Assembly (NCBI RefSeq): GCF_000002235.5
Contig: NW_022145606.1
Coordinates: 51,766,333-51,830,332 of the forward strand
Source: Strongylocentrotus purpuratus
Lineage: Eukaryota; Echinodermata; Echinoidea; Camarodonta; Strongylocentrotidae
Direction: 5' to 3'
DNA: 64,000 nt
In this document: positions 36,312 to 48,034 of the stretch, piece after piece
How positions within the stretch are numbered: the stretch's first letter is position 1
How the letters are laid out: each line of letters begins with the position of its first letter
Notes under the pieces: model-generated
Told to the model about the DNA's origin: nothing
What the model saw: only the letters and a program-made list of their open reading frames with translations
Database searches by the model: none
Made by a program: the position numbers and the translations under genes

Positions 36312-36553
36312 TATAGTAGCCCTGGTCTACAGATCATAGGCTACGATGTATTACTTCTTAAATACTACAAAAGAGACAAAGAAGGCACTTACCGATATCT
36401 TTAGGCTCGGAATATCTCTCAAGTCTGATATCAGTCAGTGTCTAGTTCTCAATCTGGTGTTCCAGTGCAAAAAGACCAATAGCGCCCTCTTGTGGTAGGA
36501 GCTTGTAAGAGCTTGTAAAAGCTTGTAGGGGGGTGGGGGCAATTCCTACTACA
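36312..36553 (-). repeat. 3' LTR (left copy)
   Basis: Partner of the right LTR. A G-rich polypurine tract (C run on the plus strand at about 36556-36570) adjoins it on the internal side. Confidence 0.9.
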
Positions 36554-37128
36554 CTCCCCCCCCCCCCCGTTTCAAAAAACCCAGGAACAATCGAAATAAA
36601 CCTAGGGAAATATCCTACCCACAACCGGATAGAAAGAGAAAAAAAAAATATTTTACGTTCCCCTCCCTTGTGGCCGTACAAAATCCCAACCTAAAGACAT
36701 GTATCAAACATGCCAACGAAACCCCAAACAAGCAAAACACGGGGTAAATACAACTTTAAAATATTTTTGCTTTATTCATTAAAAAACCAACATACTTAAT
36801 GCTTAACACCAAAATTGCCAGGGGAGATTCCCTACTCAAAAATATCCACGCCCCTATAACGGTGAGCCATCCGCTTATCCTTCCAGGCTACGACGCCATC
36901 TTACCTACCTGAGAGGTAAGTTTCTCAGATTTTTCGGAGAGTGACTGGAAAACCAGAAACTCACCTAGGTCACTCCAGCGCAGGAAGGAGGTGTCAGTTC
37001 CGCTATAATACGGAGCGGGCCATTTGGAAAAAAGTTCCCCCCCCCCTGGAATAACCCAAACATATGCCAACGGGCATTAAGGAAAAAATCCTACCAAAAA
37101 TCAAAAAAACTTATTGACATACATTATG

Positions 37129-37390
37129 TTCTTGCTAATGTAGCAAAAACAAGGTGATAGGGACTAAATAGTCCCCACCTCAAGTGTACTCTGAAAATTT
37201 AAAGGATCCCTAGTGCTACAGGAACGGGCCCAGTTCCCGTGCACACCCGACCTATGGTATATGTTTTTGCTAATGTAGCAAAAACAAGGAGGTAGGAACT
37301 AAATAGTTCCCACCTTCAAGCGCACCATGAAAACTTAGCGGTTCCCTAGTGCTACAGGAACATAAGTTCCCGAGGGTTCCCGGGCGTTAA
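37129..37390 (-). repeat. Tandem pair of structured repeats near the 3' end of the LTR element
   Basis: Two copies about 135 bp apart. Each has a hairpin around GCTAATGTAGC flanked by T and A runs, then a second hairpin. In the second hairpin the arms change together: GGGAC/GTCCC in one copy and GGAAC/GTTCC in the other. Confidence 0.7.
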
Positions 37391-37501
37391 CCCGAGTCTG
37401 CTATAAGAGAGCCTGGAGACGGTCACCTCTTACCTCGGCTACCACCTCTCCTACCTCCGCATTCTTCCCCGCCCCATATAAGGAACAGGGCTTAGCAGTG
37501 G

Positions 37502-37598
37502 CAGGCGCGGATCCAGGATTTCTTAGGGGAGGGGGCCCAACTTCTTTCTTTTTTTGCTCCCGAAAATTTGAAAAACGCGCCGGCCAAAAATTCGCTCA

Positions 37599-37637
<39 letters not shown>

Positions 37638-37820
37638 AGTGAGCACATTTTTTTTTTGATCCTCAAAAAAAAAATTCATTTTGTACCTTCCCCCCCCCCC
37701 CCCTTTGAGCGCCAGGGGGGGGGCAACCCCCCAAAAAGGTAAAAATCACGTGATTTTACATGATTTTTTTTCTCAAGGGGGGGGGGGGCCGGGCGCCCCC
37801 CCCCCCTGGATCCGCCACTG
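37502..37820. mobile_element. hAT-type MITE inside the LTR element, 319 bp
   Basis: Ends CAGGCGCGGATCCAGG and (inverse) CAGTGGCGGATCCAGG, flanked by a perfect 8-bp duplication AGCAGTGG (37494-37501 and 37821-37828). An 8-bp duplication with CAG-starting ends is the hAT pattern. The interior is dominated by poly-G and poly-C runs, including one G run of about 36 bases at 37601-37636. Confidence 0.85.
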
Positions 37821-38401
37821 AGCAGTGGTACAAACACAAAATCCCCTAACCGTTGATCGATAACCCCAGTTTCCCTCTTAACTGCATTGGGTGGAACGAT
37901 TACCCTCTTGAGGACAAACACCCTAGCTACACCCATCCGCCTGGGGTTATCCCCGTGCTGCATGGGAATTTCCACTCCCCCTAGCAGTGACTTGGGGCGA
38001 TACAAGTGAATAACCGCCCGATGATTACCGAGAAAATCCATCCCCAGCAACATTTCGTCTGAAATGGGTGCAACATATAACTGCTTGGAGAACTCTTGCC
38101 CTCCTAACAGAATGCTCACCGGCCCCACTTCTGACCCCCTCATGCTCTTATCCCTACCTGCAGCATGTTATACGGCCTCCCGCAGCCTTTTGGGCTGCGT
38201 TTTCAGGTGCTGAAGCACCCGATCCGAGATGATAGTCACCTCAGCCGCCGTATCCACTATCGCCCTAAGGGGGAAACCCCCTATCACTATTGGGATAGTA
38301 AGGGAGGAACTGGGCTGTAGCCGGCAAACCACTACCTCCGCCCCTTCCTTCCTCCGATTCCGGATCCGGGGCGGCATCCGGCTCCGAATCCGAGGTGGCA
38401 T
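37676..38401 (-). pseudogene. Retropepsin-like protease region of the LTR element (fossil)
   Basis: Resembles the aspartic protease of Ty3/Gypsy elements: a beta-strand-rich region with an active-site-like segment, followed by EMLLGMDFLG. A hAT MITE has inserted at its downstream end. Treated as a fossil; broken. Confidence 0.65.
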
Positions 38402-39826
38402 CCGGTTCCAGATCCGAGGTGGCCTCTGGCATCGGGTCCAGCGACCCGATCACCTGTGGAGGATTTGAAGGTTCGCAAAATGTAACCTCCTCTATGTACC
38501 GGGAGAGTGCCTCGCCCAGCTCCGTGGTGGCTTCAATCACTCCCATCCCACCGGAACCAGGCTCTCCTACCTGATTTAACTCTTCCTGAGGAATAACCGC
38601 CCGACTAACCGGTGGCCCGGTTAGTGGCTGGCCTCGTTCGGGTCGGGTCGGGGACTGGCCTCCTCCTCCGACCTGCTGGAGTTTCTCGCTTCTTGGCAGT
38701 TGACACAAGAAACCCGCGCGTTCCCTCTGTCTCCCCGAGCTGTGGGACATTGGTTCCGGTAATGCCCTTGTCCCCCGCCAGCATAACACCGGTCACCCCC
38801 CGGGGACTTGGCTCTTTCCCGGGAAGCCGCCGGCCTTGACTGTAGGGTATCTAGGATCTTCCGGACATCCCGCTCTATGTTAGCTACCCGGGGCTCCAGG
38901 TTAGCTACCCGGGCCTCTAGGCGGCCCTGGCGCTCCACCATTCGGCGTTCTACTGCAGCGAGTTGTCCGTCTTCAGGTCGACTAGGAGGTTGGGGGGATA
39001 AGTCCACTTGGCGGACTTCAATTTCCCCCGCATCCTCAAAAGCAACCGACTTACCTGGACGCACCCGCCCGTACATGGCTCGGTACACATGTTGATGCCA
39101 TTGAATATGCCCTATGGCTTCCCCAACGGTAGCGGGATGCTGGGTCAGTGCGTGGCATCCCGCCTCCCGATTTAAGCACCCTTGGCACAGGAGGAGGACC
39201 GCCTGCTGTTGTGAATAGGGCCCCTGGATCCCGGTGAATGCTCGGAGAGCTAACCCGAGCACCCGATCAGACCACTCAGGCAGGGATTCTTCTGGCCCCT
39301 GCTTGGCAGACGCAAACTCGAGTTGGGCAGATTCCGGCAATCCGCCGTGGTCGAAGCGTTGCGCCAATTTTCGGACCAGCGGGAAATACTCCAGGCCCGG
39401 CTCCTGTTCCAGAGTCAGGCTCAAATAATCTCCCGCTTTCCCCTATAGGCACCAGCTTAGCTGATTCACTCTCTGGGCCCCATCCCATTCCTGCTGGTCC
39501 GCAAACGCAGTGAATTTATGAAGAAAAGCCCTCCAGTTTCCGCGCCCATCAAAAGAAACAGTCCTGGGGAGTCGCTGGTAGGATGCCCTACCCGTGTTTC
39601 CGCCTTGCCTATCCCCCCTGGGGGCATAGGCCCGATGTATCTGATTCCCTGGGATGTGACTACCCTCCCGGCCTACTAGGGGTTGGAATTCCTCACGGAT
39701 ATCCCTGGCATTAAATCCAGGATAGGGCGGGGCCTGCGGGTCCCGCCCCACATCTACCCCCCTTCGATTAGGTCGCCCCTCCGGGCTTGTGCCCCCCTGC
39801 TCCATTGCGGGCACACCCCCAACCAA
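38265..39826 (-). pseudogene. Gag-like region of the LTR element (fossil)
   Basis: Encodes a capsid-like region (with LPEWSDRVLGLALRAF), a coiled-coil-like stretch, and a zinc-knuckle-like segment (CYAGGGQGHYRNQC), as in Ty3/Gypsy gag. A further amino-terminal piece with a helix-hairpin-helix-like motif (LAVMPGLARVQAGIILGLR) lies at about 44167-44490, on the other side of the inserted LINE. Treated as a fossil; broken. Confidence 0.7.
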
Positions 39827-40216
39827 GAACGCCCTCCTGACTCCCCCCTGGGGGCCTGGTCTGCCCTCCCCAAGGGTTGATAACTCGAGGGTCTGTCCTC
39901 CCCTAGGGTTCCCCTAGCTCTATACGAGGACACATGAGGGTCAAGCGACTGGTTCATTCAAATTCAAATTCAAATTCACATTTATTCGGCAAAAGATAAA
40001 AACATCAAAATGAAATCATTACAAATGAAATCATTATAAATAAATACCGGGATTGCTAAAATAAGTTAAAAACTTGTAAACAAGCAACCCCAAACATAAA
40101 AACATACAGATACTATACAATACAATAAGATGAAATACGATACAATACAATACAATACAATAATAATAATGTTTCATGCTAACAAAATATATGAATCAAT
40201 TATGTATTTCAATAAA

Positions 40217-43200
40217 TCAATAAGTGGCAAGTATTGTTCTTTTCAGTTTAAGTTTAAATGCGTTCTGGTTCTTAATACCCTTTAAATAACTTGACATTGA
40301 GTTCCATTTGTGAGGACCTTGATATCTAATTGATTTATTTTGCAAAAATGAGTTAGTGAATTTTGGTAGATGGAAGTCATTTTTTTTTCTTGTATTAAAG
40401 GAGTGGACATCCGAGTTCAAATGAAAACTGTCATAAAACGTTACTGGTAGCAAATTATTTTGGAGTTTGTACATAAATAATAAAGTTCGTTGAGAAAGAA
40501 TATCTGGAAGTTTGAGTAAATTTAAGGATTTAAATAATGAAGAGGTGTGCGCCCTGAATGAAGCATTGCAGCACAACCGAACAGCCCGCTTTTGAAGTAT
40601 GATAAGGGGCTTTAATAAATTATTAGACGTTCTCGCCCAAACTAAATTACAGTACGTTAAGTAAGGATATATGAGAGTGTAGTAAAGAGAAAGCATGGTA
40701 GAGGATGGTAGAAAACTTTTGAGCTTATTCATTACACCGACTTGGGACCGAATCTTCCTGGAAATTAATTCAATGTGTTTTGCCCATGTAAGTTTGTTGT
40801 CAATGGCAACTCCTAAAAAATTGGCAAATTGTACCTGGTCAATACAGTTACCATCTATTGTCAGATTAACATTTTCAATTAAAGTATCATTTTTTTTTAC
40901 CAAAGTTAAATATCATGAATTTTGTTTTGGTCTGATTAATTTTTAATTTATTTGATGAAAACCAGCTAGCAACCTTTTGAAGTTCAACATTGGCTTCGAA
41001 AATTAAGTCTTTCAAATTTTTACCAGAATAGAAGATGTTTGTGTCATCGGCATACAGTACATAATGTAATTTCCTTGAAGACTCAACAATGTCATTTATG
41101 AAGAGCAAAAATAATAACGGGCCCAAGATACTACCTTGAGGAACACCTTGCTTCATTAATAGCAATTCAGAGTCAGATTCATTATAATTTACAAATTGTG
41201 TTCTATTAGACAGATAACTTTGGAACCATTCCAATGGAATGCCTCTAATTCCATAAAAACTTAATTTTCTTAATAAGATTTTGTGATCCAAACAATCGAA
41301 TGCCTTGCTAAGGTCTACATACACTCCTAAAGCTATCTCTTTTTTTTCATAAAATTTGTACAAAAGTTCGGATGCAAAAAGTAAAGCTGACTCTGTTGAA
41401 TAACATTTTCGAAACCCAAACTGTTCCGAAAAAATAATTGAATGCTTATGAAGGAAAGTAAATAATCGATTGTACATTAGTCTTTCTAAAATCTTGGAAA
41501 AAGTCGAAAGCAATGATATTGGGCGATAGTTCGATAAATCATGTATATCACCTTTCTTAAATAAAGGTATGACTTTTGAAACTTTCATTGAATCAGGAAA
41601 TGTTCCAGACATAAATGATAAATTAAACACATGGGTTAAAGGTTCAACAATATAGGAAATTAACTTCTTTATAACGTATGGTGACATATCATCCACCCCA
41701 CATGAGTGTTTATTTTTCAAGGAAGAAGATAACTTCAAGATCTCATTTCGATCTGTTGGTGAAAGAAACAAAGAATGCGTTACGCTGGTTTTCAAATAGT
41801 CACGAAAGCATCCGGTGGTCTGGGGATCATCAAAACAACCAGCATTAACGAAAAACGAGTTAAATGCATTTGCAATTGCTTTTGGTTCAGTAAGCCTTAC
41901 ACCATCTTTACGAATGAATGAGGGTAATTTCGATTTACTATCTTTACCAAGCAGGTTGTTCAGAGTTTTCCAAGTGTTCTTTAAATCATGGCGATTTGAT
42001 TCAAGCTTTTCAGCAAAGTAGTTCTTTTTGGAGACACGTATAATGTGAGTAAGCCTATTTCTGAAAGATGTGTACTTTTTCTTCACGGAGGGGTTTTTCA
42101 GTTTTAAATACCGCTTATACAAGCGTTCCTTTCTACCAATGGATTTGAGAATGCCTTTCGTAATCCATGGTTTTTTGGATGATATACGTCTATCCTTACC
42201 AGGTATTGTTTTCGAATGCTTTGAAATCATCTGTTTAAAATCTTGAATAAAGGTATCGTAAGCTTCGTTGACATTGGTTTTGGATGTTACCAAAGACCAA
42301 TCATACAATGCTAAATCTTCACACAATGAGTTAAAGTCTATTCGGAGTTTAACTTGACTCGCATTGTTCCTATTCAAGTGGGTGTGGTAATTTGGTGGTA
42401 AAGAGTTCGTTACTTGAAAGATTGGAAAGTGATCAGACACATCTGAATACAAAATACCAGGCAGGATTGGCTTATTCAAAACATTTGTAAATATGTTGTC
42501 AATACAAGTAGAAGAGTTAGTAGTTACACGGGTTGGTTTCGTGATAAGTGGGAGAAAAGAGGAGGAGTACATTGTATCGATAAATGCATTGGTATCCGAA
42601 TGAAGGGCGTAACTAAGTAAATCAAAGTTAAAGTCTCCAGCAATATAACATTGTTTATTCTCTTTGTTCACTTTACCAAGACATTCTTCAAGATGGTCAT
42701 TAAACTCTGCACCACAAGTATCGGGAGATTTGTATACAGTTCCAACGATTAAATTCTTCCCTTCCTTTACGATTTCAATAAAAACAGTATCTATAGTTGA
42801 AGTACAAAAATCCAAATCCGTCCTTGGTTTGAAGGTGACATTGTCCCTGACGTACATACACACACCCCCGCCTACACGACCAATTCTATGTTTTTGAATA
42901 AGTTTGTAATTAGGCAAATTATAAAATGAATGTGGGTCTCCCTTAAACCAGGTTTCCGTAAATGCGTATATTGTGAAATCGTGGTGAAGTGTATGTATGT
43001 AATCTTGAACATGAGAAAACTTTGATATAAGACTACGAGCATTCAAGTGGAACAATGAAAATTGACCTTCTGATTTTCGATTATTAATTTTAACATTGAA
43101 GGTGTCATTGAAATAATAATTACAATCAGAAATATGGTCATCTAACCGGGAACTCATCACTTCATTTAGGGAGAAAATATCAAATTGTAAATCATCGTGA

Positions 43201-43436
43201 CTTCCATTATGAAATGAAGGGTGGTCTATTTCAAAAAAGGTATGAATAGCGAACTTAAAGTCTAAATCATCAACTATGTGATTAAAAGGTATGGCATTAC
43301 TTAAACAAGGTTGGCATATCCAGGGTAATGGATATGATTCTGCTTTAGCACATGTTACATGACATATACTTCCACATGAACAAGCATATATAGATTGATT
43401 CTTTTTTGTGCACTTATAACAAATATTACAGCGCAT
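40217..43436 (-). pseudogene. LINE ORF2: PHD finger, endonuclease, reverse transcriptase (one frameshift)
   Basis: Starts at an ATG (MRCNICYKC). A PHD-like zinc finger occupies about residues 3-45 (C-x2-C, C-x-C, H-x2-C, C-x2-C). Next comes an exonuclease/endonuclease/phosphatase domain (FTETWFKGD, GDFNFDLLS, DVSDHFPIF), then a reverse transcriptase with PLFKKGD, NYRPISLLS, DLSKAFDCLDH, GVPQGSILGPLLF and YADD at about residue 795. The frame is lost at a nine-A run near 40888. The remaining about 225 residues (IDNKLTWAKHI to FKLKLKRTI) continue in another frame down to 40217. That single slip in a homopolymer suggests a young copy or a sequencing error. Confidence 0.85.
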
Positions 43437-43550
43437 TTTAAATAGAATGCAGTATCAAAACGAACATACATGAAATCAATAATATTATTTAACGAGCAAA
43501 AGTAGAAATTAAGATAAAGCTTTATGCATCACAGTTCAAAATGTCCGAAA

Positions 43551-43988
43551 TCATTCATGAAAGTTTAGTTCAGATAATCTAGCAAAATGACTTTCACGGG
43601 TTACCTTGATGCGTCCACCACCGGGTTTGTTGACGATGATTACACCGTCCTGTGTCCATACTCGATGTTCTGTATTTTTTGTTGCTTTTCTGATTTTCCA
43701 CAACAGCTTCGATCTGATTTTCGTCAGGTTTTCATTGATGTACACGCGGATAATTGCTGGAGAATCCTTCAGACGTTTCCGTGCGCTGTAAATTCTCTCG
43801 CGGGCACCGTAGTTGCTAAACTTTACAATGATGTTTCTTGCCTTTGTTGTCGCTCTCGAAGTCGGTGGTCGACGATCGTTCTCCGGTGGTTCGCCATTCG
43901 GTCGAGCAGGACCAAGCCTGTGAATCCGGTCGACATCAGCAACGTTGACCTCGACGCCAAGATTTTGACGACATAGACTTCTGATCAC
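43551..43988 (-). pseudogene. LINE ORF1 C-terminal part, RNA-binding type
   Basis: Runs from MIRSLCRQNLGV to LSELNFHE (145 aa). The segment VADVDRIHRLG, then NIIVKFSNYGARERIYSARK, INENLT and VWTQDGVIIVNK follows the conserved order of L1-type/transposase-22 ORF1 RNA-binding proteins also seen in other LINE groups. The N-terminus appears to be missing, so the copy is probably 5' truncated. It lies about 115 bp upstream of ORF2. Confidence 0.6.
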
Positions 43989-44499
43989 TTCTGTTGTATT
44001 TTCTCCTCTTTTCTCCTCTACACCTGAAAAGATTCATCCCCCCGGGGGTGGAAAATCCAGTCGGGGCTACGCCCCGGGGCCTTCCCGATACATCCCCTTG
44101 GTTAGAAAATGGAGGCGGATACACATCATATGGGTATTGCTGTCCCCCCGCCTGGGCCTGAGCTCCTCAGGGGGTGCTAGTGTTCGGGGCCCGCTGCCCC
44201 GACGGAGTAAAAAAAACACTCTGGCTAACCCTATCCTGACTGGGAGCCCCCCCCCCCCCCCCTGCCCCCCGGGTAGTCTCCCGAGGAGAAAAGTCGAAAC
44301 CACTTAGAAGCCCCCTGGACTCTACTAATCCTGGGGACGCCTCAAATAATTCCGGGGTTATATTCCTGTGTTCAGTCCGGAGACCCAAAATGATCCCGGC
44401 CTGCACACGAGCTAGTCCCGGCATGACTGCGAGTTCTTCAAAAGAACACACATTAATGGGGAGCTTAGCCTCCCCATCCGTCATACTCATAGCGACACA

Positions 44500-45850
44500 A
44501 TAATCGCAAAAGCCTTAAAATAATCCACTAAAATTACCACTAATTCACGTCGGGGAAATTACCCGACCGAAAAATAAGTTTCCTAAATTCTTAACTGAAA
44601 TTTACTAGAATTAACTAGTATTAACTAGAATTCTAGATTTTACTAGAATTTACTAGAATTAACTAGAATTCTTCTAACTTAGGTGCAGCTCACTTAATCC
44701 ACTCCAACACGGATAATCACACACGATTTTTCTTTTATTTAATCGATTTTTTTTTTCTTTTTGAAATGACTCCCGCACTACACTGAGTGGGTGGGTCCAC
44801 ACACAACACGCACAAAAACCAAACACTCACGCACCTAAAATACTACAAACAGCCTACTGCTATCAACCACTAAAAGCAGGTCTAGGTCCTAGATCTAATA
44901 ATTGGTCCAGGCCTAGACTCCCAATATAATGGCACAGTCAACCTGCCCCCAAATCCGGGCAAAACAGGCCTCAAATCACCAATTCGAAAAAAGTAGATCT
45001 AATATTAAACAAAAAACAAATCAACAGAGAATATTTCCGAAACTTACCCCACTCCAATCGCCCGAAACAGCTCTAGCTTTCCAACAATCTGCAAAAAGGC
45101 AGCAGGCAAAACAAATCCCTGTCAACGATCCACAGACAACCGAAAACAAAATGGCGTCGATCGAGAGGAGAAGGACTAAAAAATATCCCTCCGCCGAATC
45201 CAATACACTGTAGTGTGTGGTAAACGCTTTTGGCGCGACCGGCAGTCTCCAAAACCTGCACGCTCAAACAAAATAGCACGCACTCAAAAAATGTTTCAAA
45301 CCGGGCTAGTATTACAGCCCGGCTCGAAATCACGCACGAAACAACCGCTAAACACAAAACGATGCCTAATCAGACACCCCACACCACCAACAAAGCTCAA
45401 ACATTCGCTACAGAAAATCCAAACACGCACACTCGAATCGCACTGCCTTCAAACCCCCAGTGCAAAAGTTCTGGCACAGCTAGCCGCGCCGGAACTATAC
45501 TCGGAGTTAACGAGAGCAGACGATCGACCAAAAAATCACAGCAAAAATGTCTTAAACTGAGCTAATATTACAGCCCGGCTCGCGACACCCACACGAAACA
45601 ACAGAAAAATATACACTACAAATGACGAAATAGGCAAAGCAGAGTAGCCCGCCCTGCCCAAGACAAAAATACGAAATTTAACTTAGGATCTAGTCTACTG
45701 ATTATAGCAAATCACAGCGAGCAGCTTAGCCCAACGCATCGGACCGCATATGTTTTACCTATGCTTTAGGGCAGCCGTGCTCGCTGTGCAAAAATCACAA
45801 GTCTTAAAAATCCTCGCAAATGCAAGAAAGTAATTTGCTCGCAGCGCCAA
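44500..45850 (-). other. 5' leader of the LTR element
   Basis: Lies between the 5' LTR and the first gag-like sequence. A (ACTAGAATT)n-like block is at about 44600-44665. Two short phrases ending in TATTACAGCCCGGCTCG (about 45312 and 45569) form an internal repeat. No coding region is supported. Confidence 0.5.
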
Positions 45851-46092
45851 TATAGTAGCCCTGGTCTACAGATCATAGGCTACGATGTATTACTTCTTAA
45901 ATACTACAAAAGAGACAAAGAAGGCACTTACCGATATCTTTAGGCTCGGAGTATCTCTCAAGTCTGGTATCAGTCAGTGTCTAGTTCTCAATCTGGTGTT
46001 CCAGTGCAAAAAGACCAATAGCGCCCTCTTGTGGTAGGAGCTTGTAAGAGCTTGTAAAAGCTTGTAGGGGGATGGGGGCAATTCCTACTACA
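45851..46092 (-). repeat. 5' LTR (right copy)
   Basis: Begins TGTAGTAGG on the minus strand and ends GGCTACTATA. It matches the other LTR at all but three positions. Confidence 0.9.
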
Positions 46093-46096
46093 CTAC

Positions 46097-46952
46097 TTGT
46101 ATTTTTGGGAGATCTAAATTGACAGGAGTTAGACCTAACAGTTAGATCTAATCTAGGCCTACATATAACATGTTAGCCTTTAGACTACATGTAAATGTAG
46201 AATGTTATGTAGTAGGTCTAGTGTCGATATTTATTTATGATAAAGGGTTAAGGTGCCGGATATTAGATGCTACAATAACAAACTGAACATTCTGTGTTCT
46301 TAATTTAAGAGGAAGCCAACCATCACAGGTCGAAAACATAGGTAAATTACTAGATCAGCCAGATTTTGATCAATATTGTTCATAGAATAGGGCAGCAATT
46401 AAAGTATAAAGATGTGATTGAAGAAACTCTAACGAGCATATGTACGATGTAAGCTGCTTTCTGTTTGTTATATACCATTTTAGGTAAAGTTTTCCCTTCT
46501 ATTCCCCAGAGTGTAATTTTAATCAATTCTCTGTAGACTCTACAAAAGGATTTTGTTCAAGATCAGAGTATCCAAGATGAAGATAAGACTGTTGTAGAGT
46601 CAGATTACAAATGAAAGCTCAAGTTCAAGGTCAACACATTCAAGATTAAGATTTTAAAGAAATGTTTGGGATCAAAATCAAAATTATGAAGAGTCCAAAA
46701 TGTTTATTATAACAAAAAAAAGTTCCAAGTTCCATAGTCCAATTGATACAATTATCACATTTTCTAAAACTTTCAATATGGTTAGTGGCATAGTGGTTTG
46801 ACCCAAACACATTTAAATTACAATTATAATCACTGATGAAAATGTATTTTTGTTCAGTTGAACACATTAGATTAGGTAAAGTGACAACTATTATTCTGAG
46901 AAGTATTTTCACTCTCTTTATGGTATATGTATTTCTCTGTTTCAAATCTTAG
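46097..46952. other. Intron sequence right of the LTR element
   Basis: AT-rich with no clear exon, RNA gene or repeat ends. It appears to be the continuation of the interrupted LRR-gene intron. Confidence 0.4.
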
Positions 46953-47047
46953 GTTGCAAAGTAAAGATCTGTGGCATCTACATGAAACGCAAACTGGCAT
47001 CTGGACTTTCATACCTAAGGTCTTGTCCATCTCTTCAAGTTGAAAAG
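46953..47047 (+). CDS. Candidate exon of the LRR gene
   Basis: Flanked by TCTTAG and GTAAGC. One frame reads CKVKICGIYMKRKLASGLSYLRSCPSLQVEK, which looks like protein and resembles LRR flanks (SGLSYLRSCPSLQV). Entry from the exon at 34067 in its favoured phase 2 instead gives a different frame that ends in a stop within this exon. So either a different upstream donor or a further exon is needed, or this is the gene's end. Confidence 0.4.
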
Positions 47048-47469
47048 GTAAGCGGTATCATTTAACATAGACCTAATTGATATTATTAGTATATTTTGTA
47101 TCTCTCATTTTTGCCACGCCCCTATAGCAATCAATAAGCAAGACAATTTGAAAAAAAATTAAGTACATTTCTCATAGTCCTTATCATAGGTCTAATTCCG
47201 ATCTTACCCAATCTATTGTATCAAACATACACAAATGGTAATGAATTTTTTTTTCTTCAAAAGCCTAAAAATAAATAATTTGTTATCCTTTCTAACTAAA
47301 AGTGCTTTTGTATGAATATTAAAAAAATAAATATTATCTTTCTACTTGATGTATTTTCCAATAAAAGACATTGACATGACAAGAAATACAAAAATTGTAG
47401 ATAGATTGAAAAAATTACACTAGTATTTATTAATATTTGTATTACATAACTTTCAATTTCAATTTCTAG

Positions 47470-48034
47470 ACTGCAGAGCTTGAATCCCCTGCAACATTAT
47501 TCTTCATATGAAACATCAGCCAGCGTACAGATACAAGCTCCCTTTTCAGCTCTAAGCAAGAAGGACCACAATGCTAAACAGATCGTGGACTGGTCGCTTT
47601 CTCATTTAACTACGACTTCCAGTGAAACAGATTATCAAACTAACTCGTCTGAAGATATTGAAAGTGCTCCAGTCCGTGTACTAACATTTGACATTGAGTA
47701 TGAGAATATTGATAAGATTTCGTCAAGTAATATTTTAAAGGAACCCTTAAAACTTTCTTGCTTTCTCAATCTTCATATACAAATATATTCATCGTGTTTA
47801 CACTTAAGCAACCCTTCACAAGGTCCATTTAGTAACAGCACCAGAGGAGAGCGTATAATTATCTTGTTTATACCCTTTAGCAACCCTTCACAAGGTAGTA
47901 ACAGCACCAGACAAAGGAGAGTGTATAATTATCTTGTTTACACTTTAGCAACCCTTCACAAGGTCCATTTAGTAACAGCACCAGACAGAAGAGAGGAGAG
48001 AAGAGACTGGAGCACTTTTAATATATTCAGATGA
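47470..48034 (+). CDS. Candidate C-terminal exon (Ser/Thr-rich)
   Basis: After TTTCTAG, one frame is open for 185 codons: SLNPLQHYSSYETSASVQ, a polar stretch, then a threefold repeated phrase containing SNPSQG that comes from a DNA minisatellite. Entry in phase 0 from the previous candidate exon would instead stop after about 13 codons (TAELESPATLFFI). The first 100 codons could be a genuine cytoplasmic tail; the later part is probably repeat sequence. Not assigned to a family. Confidence 0.3.

Larger units (their letters stand above)
39957..44035 (-). mobile_element. CR1/L2-like LINE inserted in the LTR element
   Basis: The minus-strand LINE ends in a (TTTGAA)n tail at 39957-39975. It carries part of ORF1 and an ORF2 with PHD finger, endonuclease and reverse transcriptase. 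The 5' boundary near 44035 is approximate. Its insertion separates the amino-terminal gag-like piece of the LTR element from the rest. Clade assignment within the CR1/L2 group cannot be made by eye. Confidence 0.8.
36312..46092 (-). mobile_element. Ty3/Gypsy-type LTR retrotransposon, fossil, with nested insertions
   Basis: Direct terminal repeats of about 242 bp at 36312-36553 and 45851-46092 differ at three positions (about 98.8% identical), so the insertion is recent. CTAC flanks it on both sides (36308-36311 and 46093-46096). On the minus strand the 5' LTR is followed by TTGGCGCTGCGAGC, a plausible primer-binding site, and the 3' LTR is preceded by a long G tract that serves as polypurine tract. 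Gag-like and protease-like regions are recognisable. Reverse transcriptase, RNase H and integrase are not, so it is broken and non-autonomous, with several breaks. A LINE and a hAT MITE have inserted into it. The element lies in the presumed intron of the LRR gene. Confidence 0.9.

Noticed and set aside
45213-45565. Open plus-strand frames in the LTR element leader
   Set aside because: They run against the element's coding strand, show no domain, and lie in its untranslated leader.
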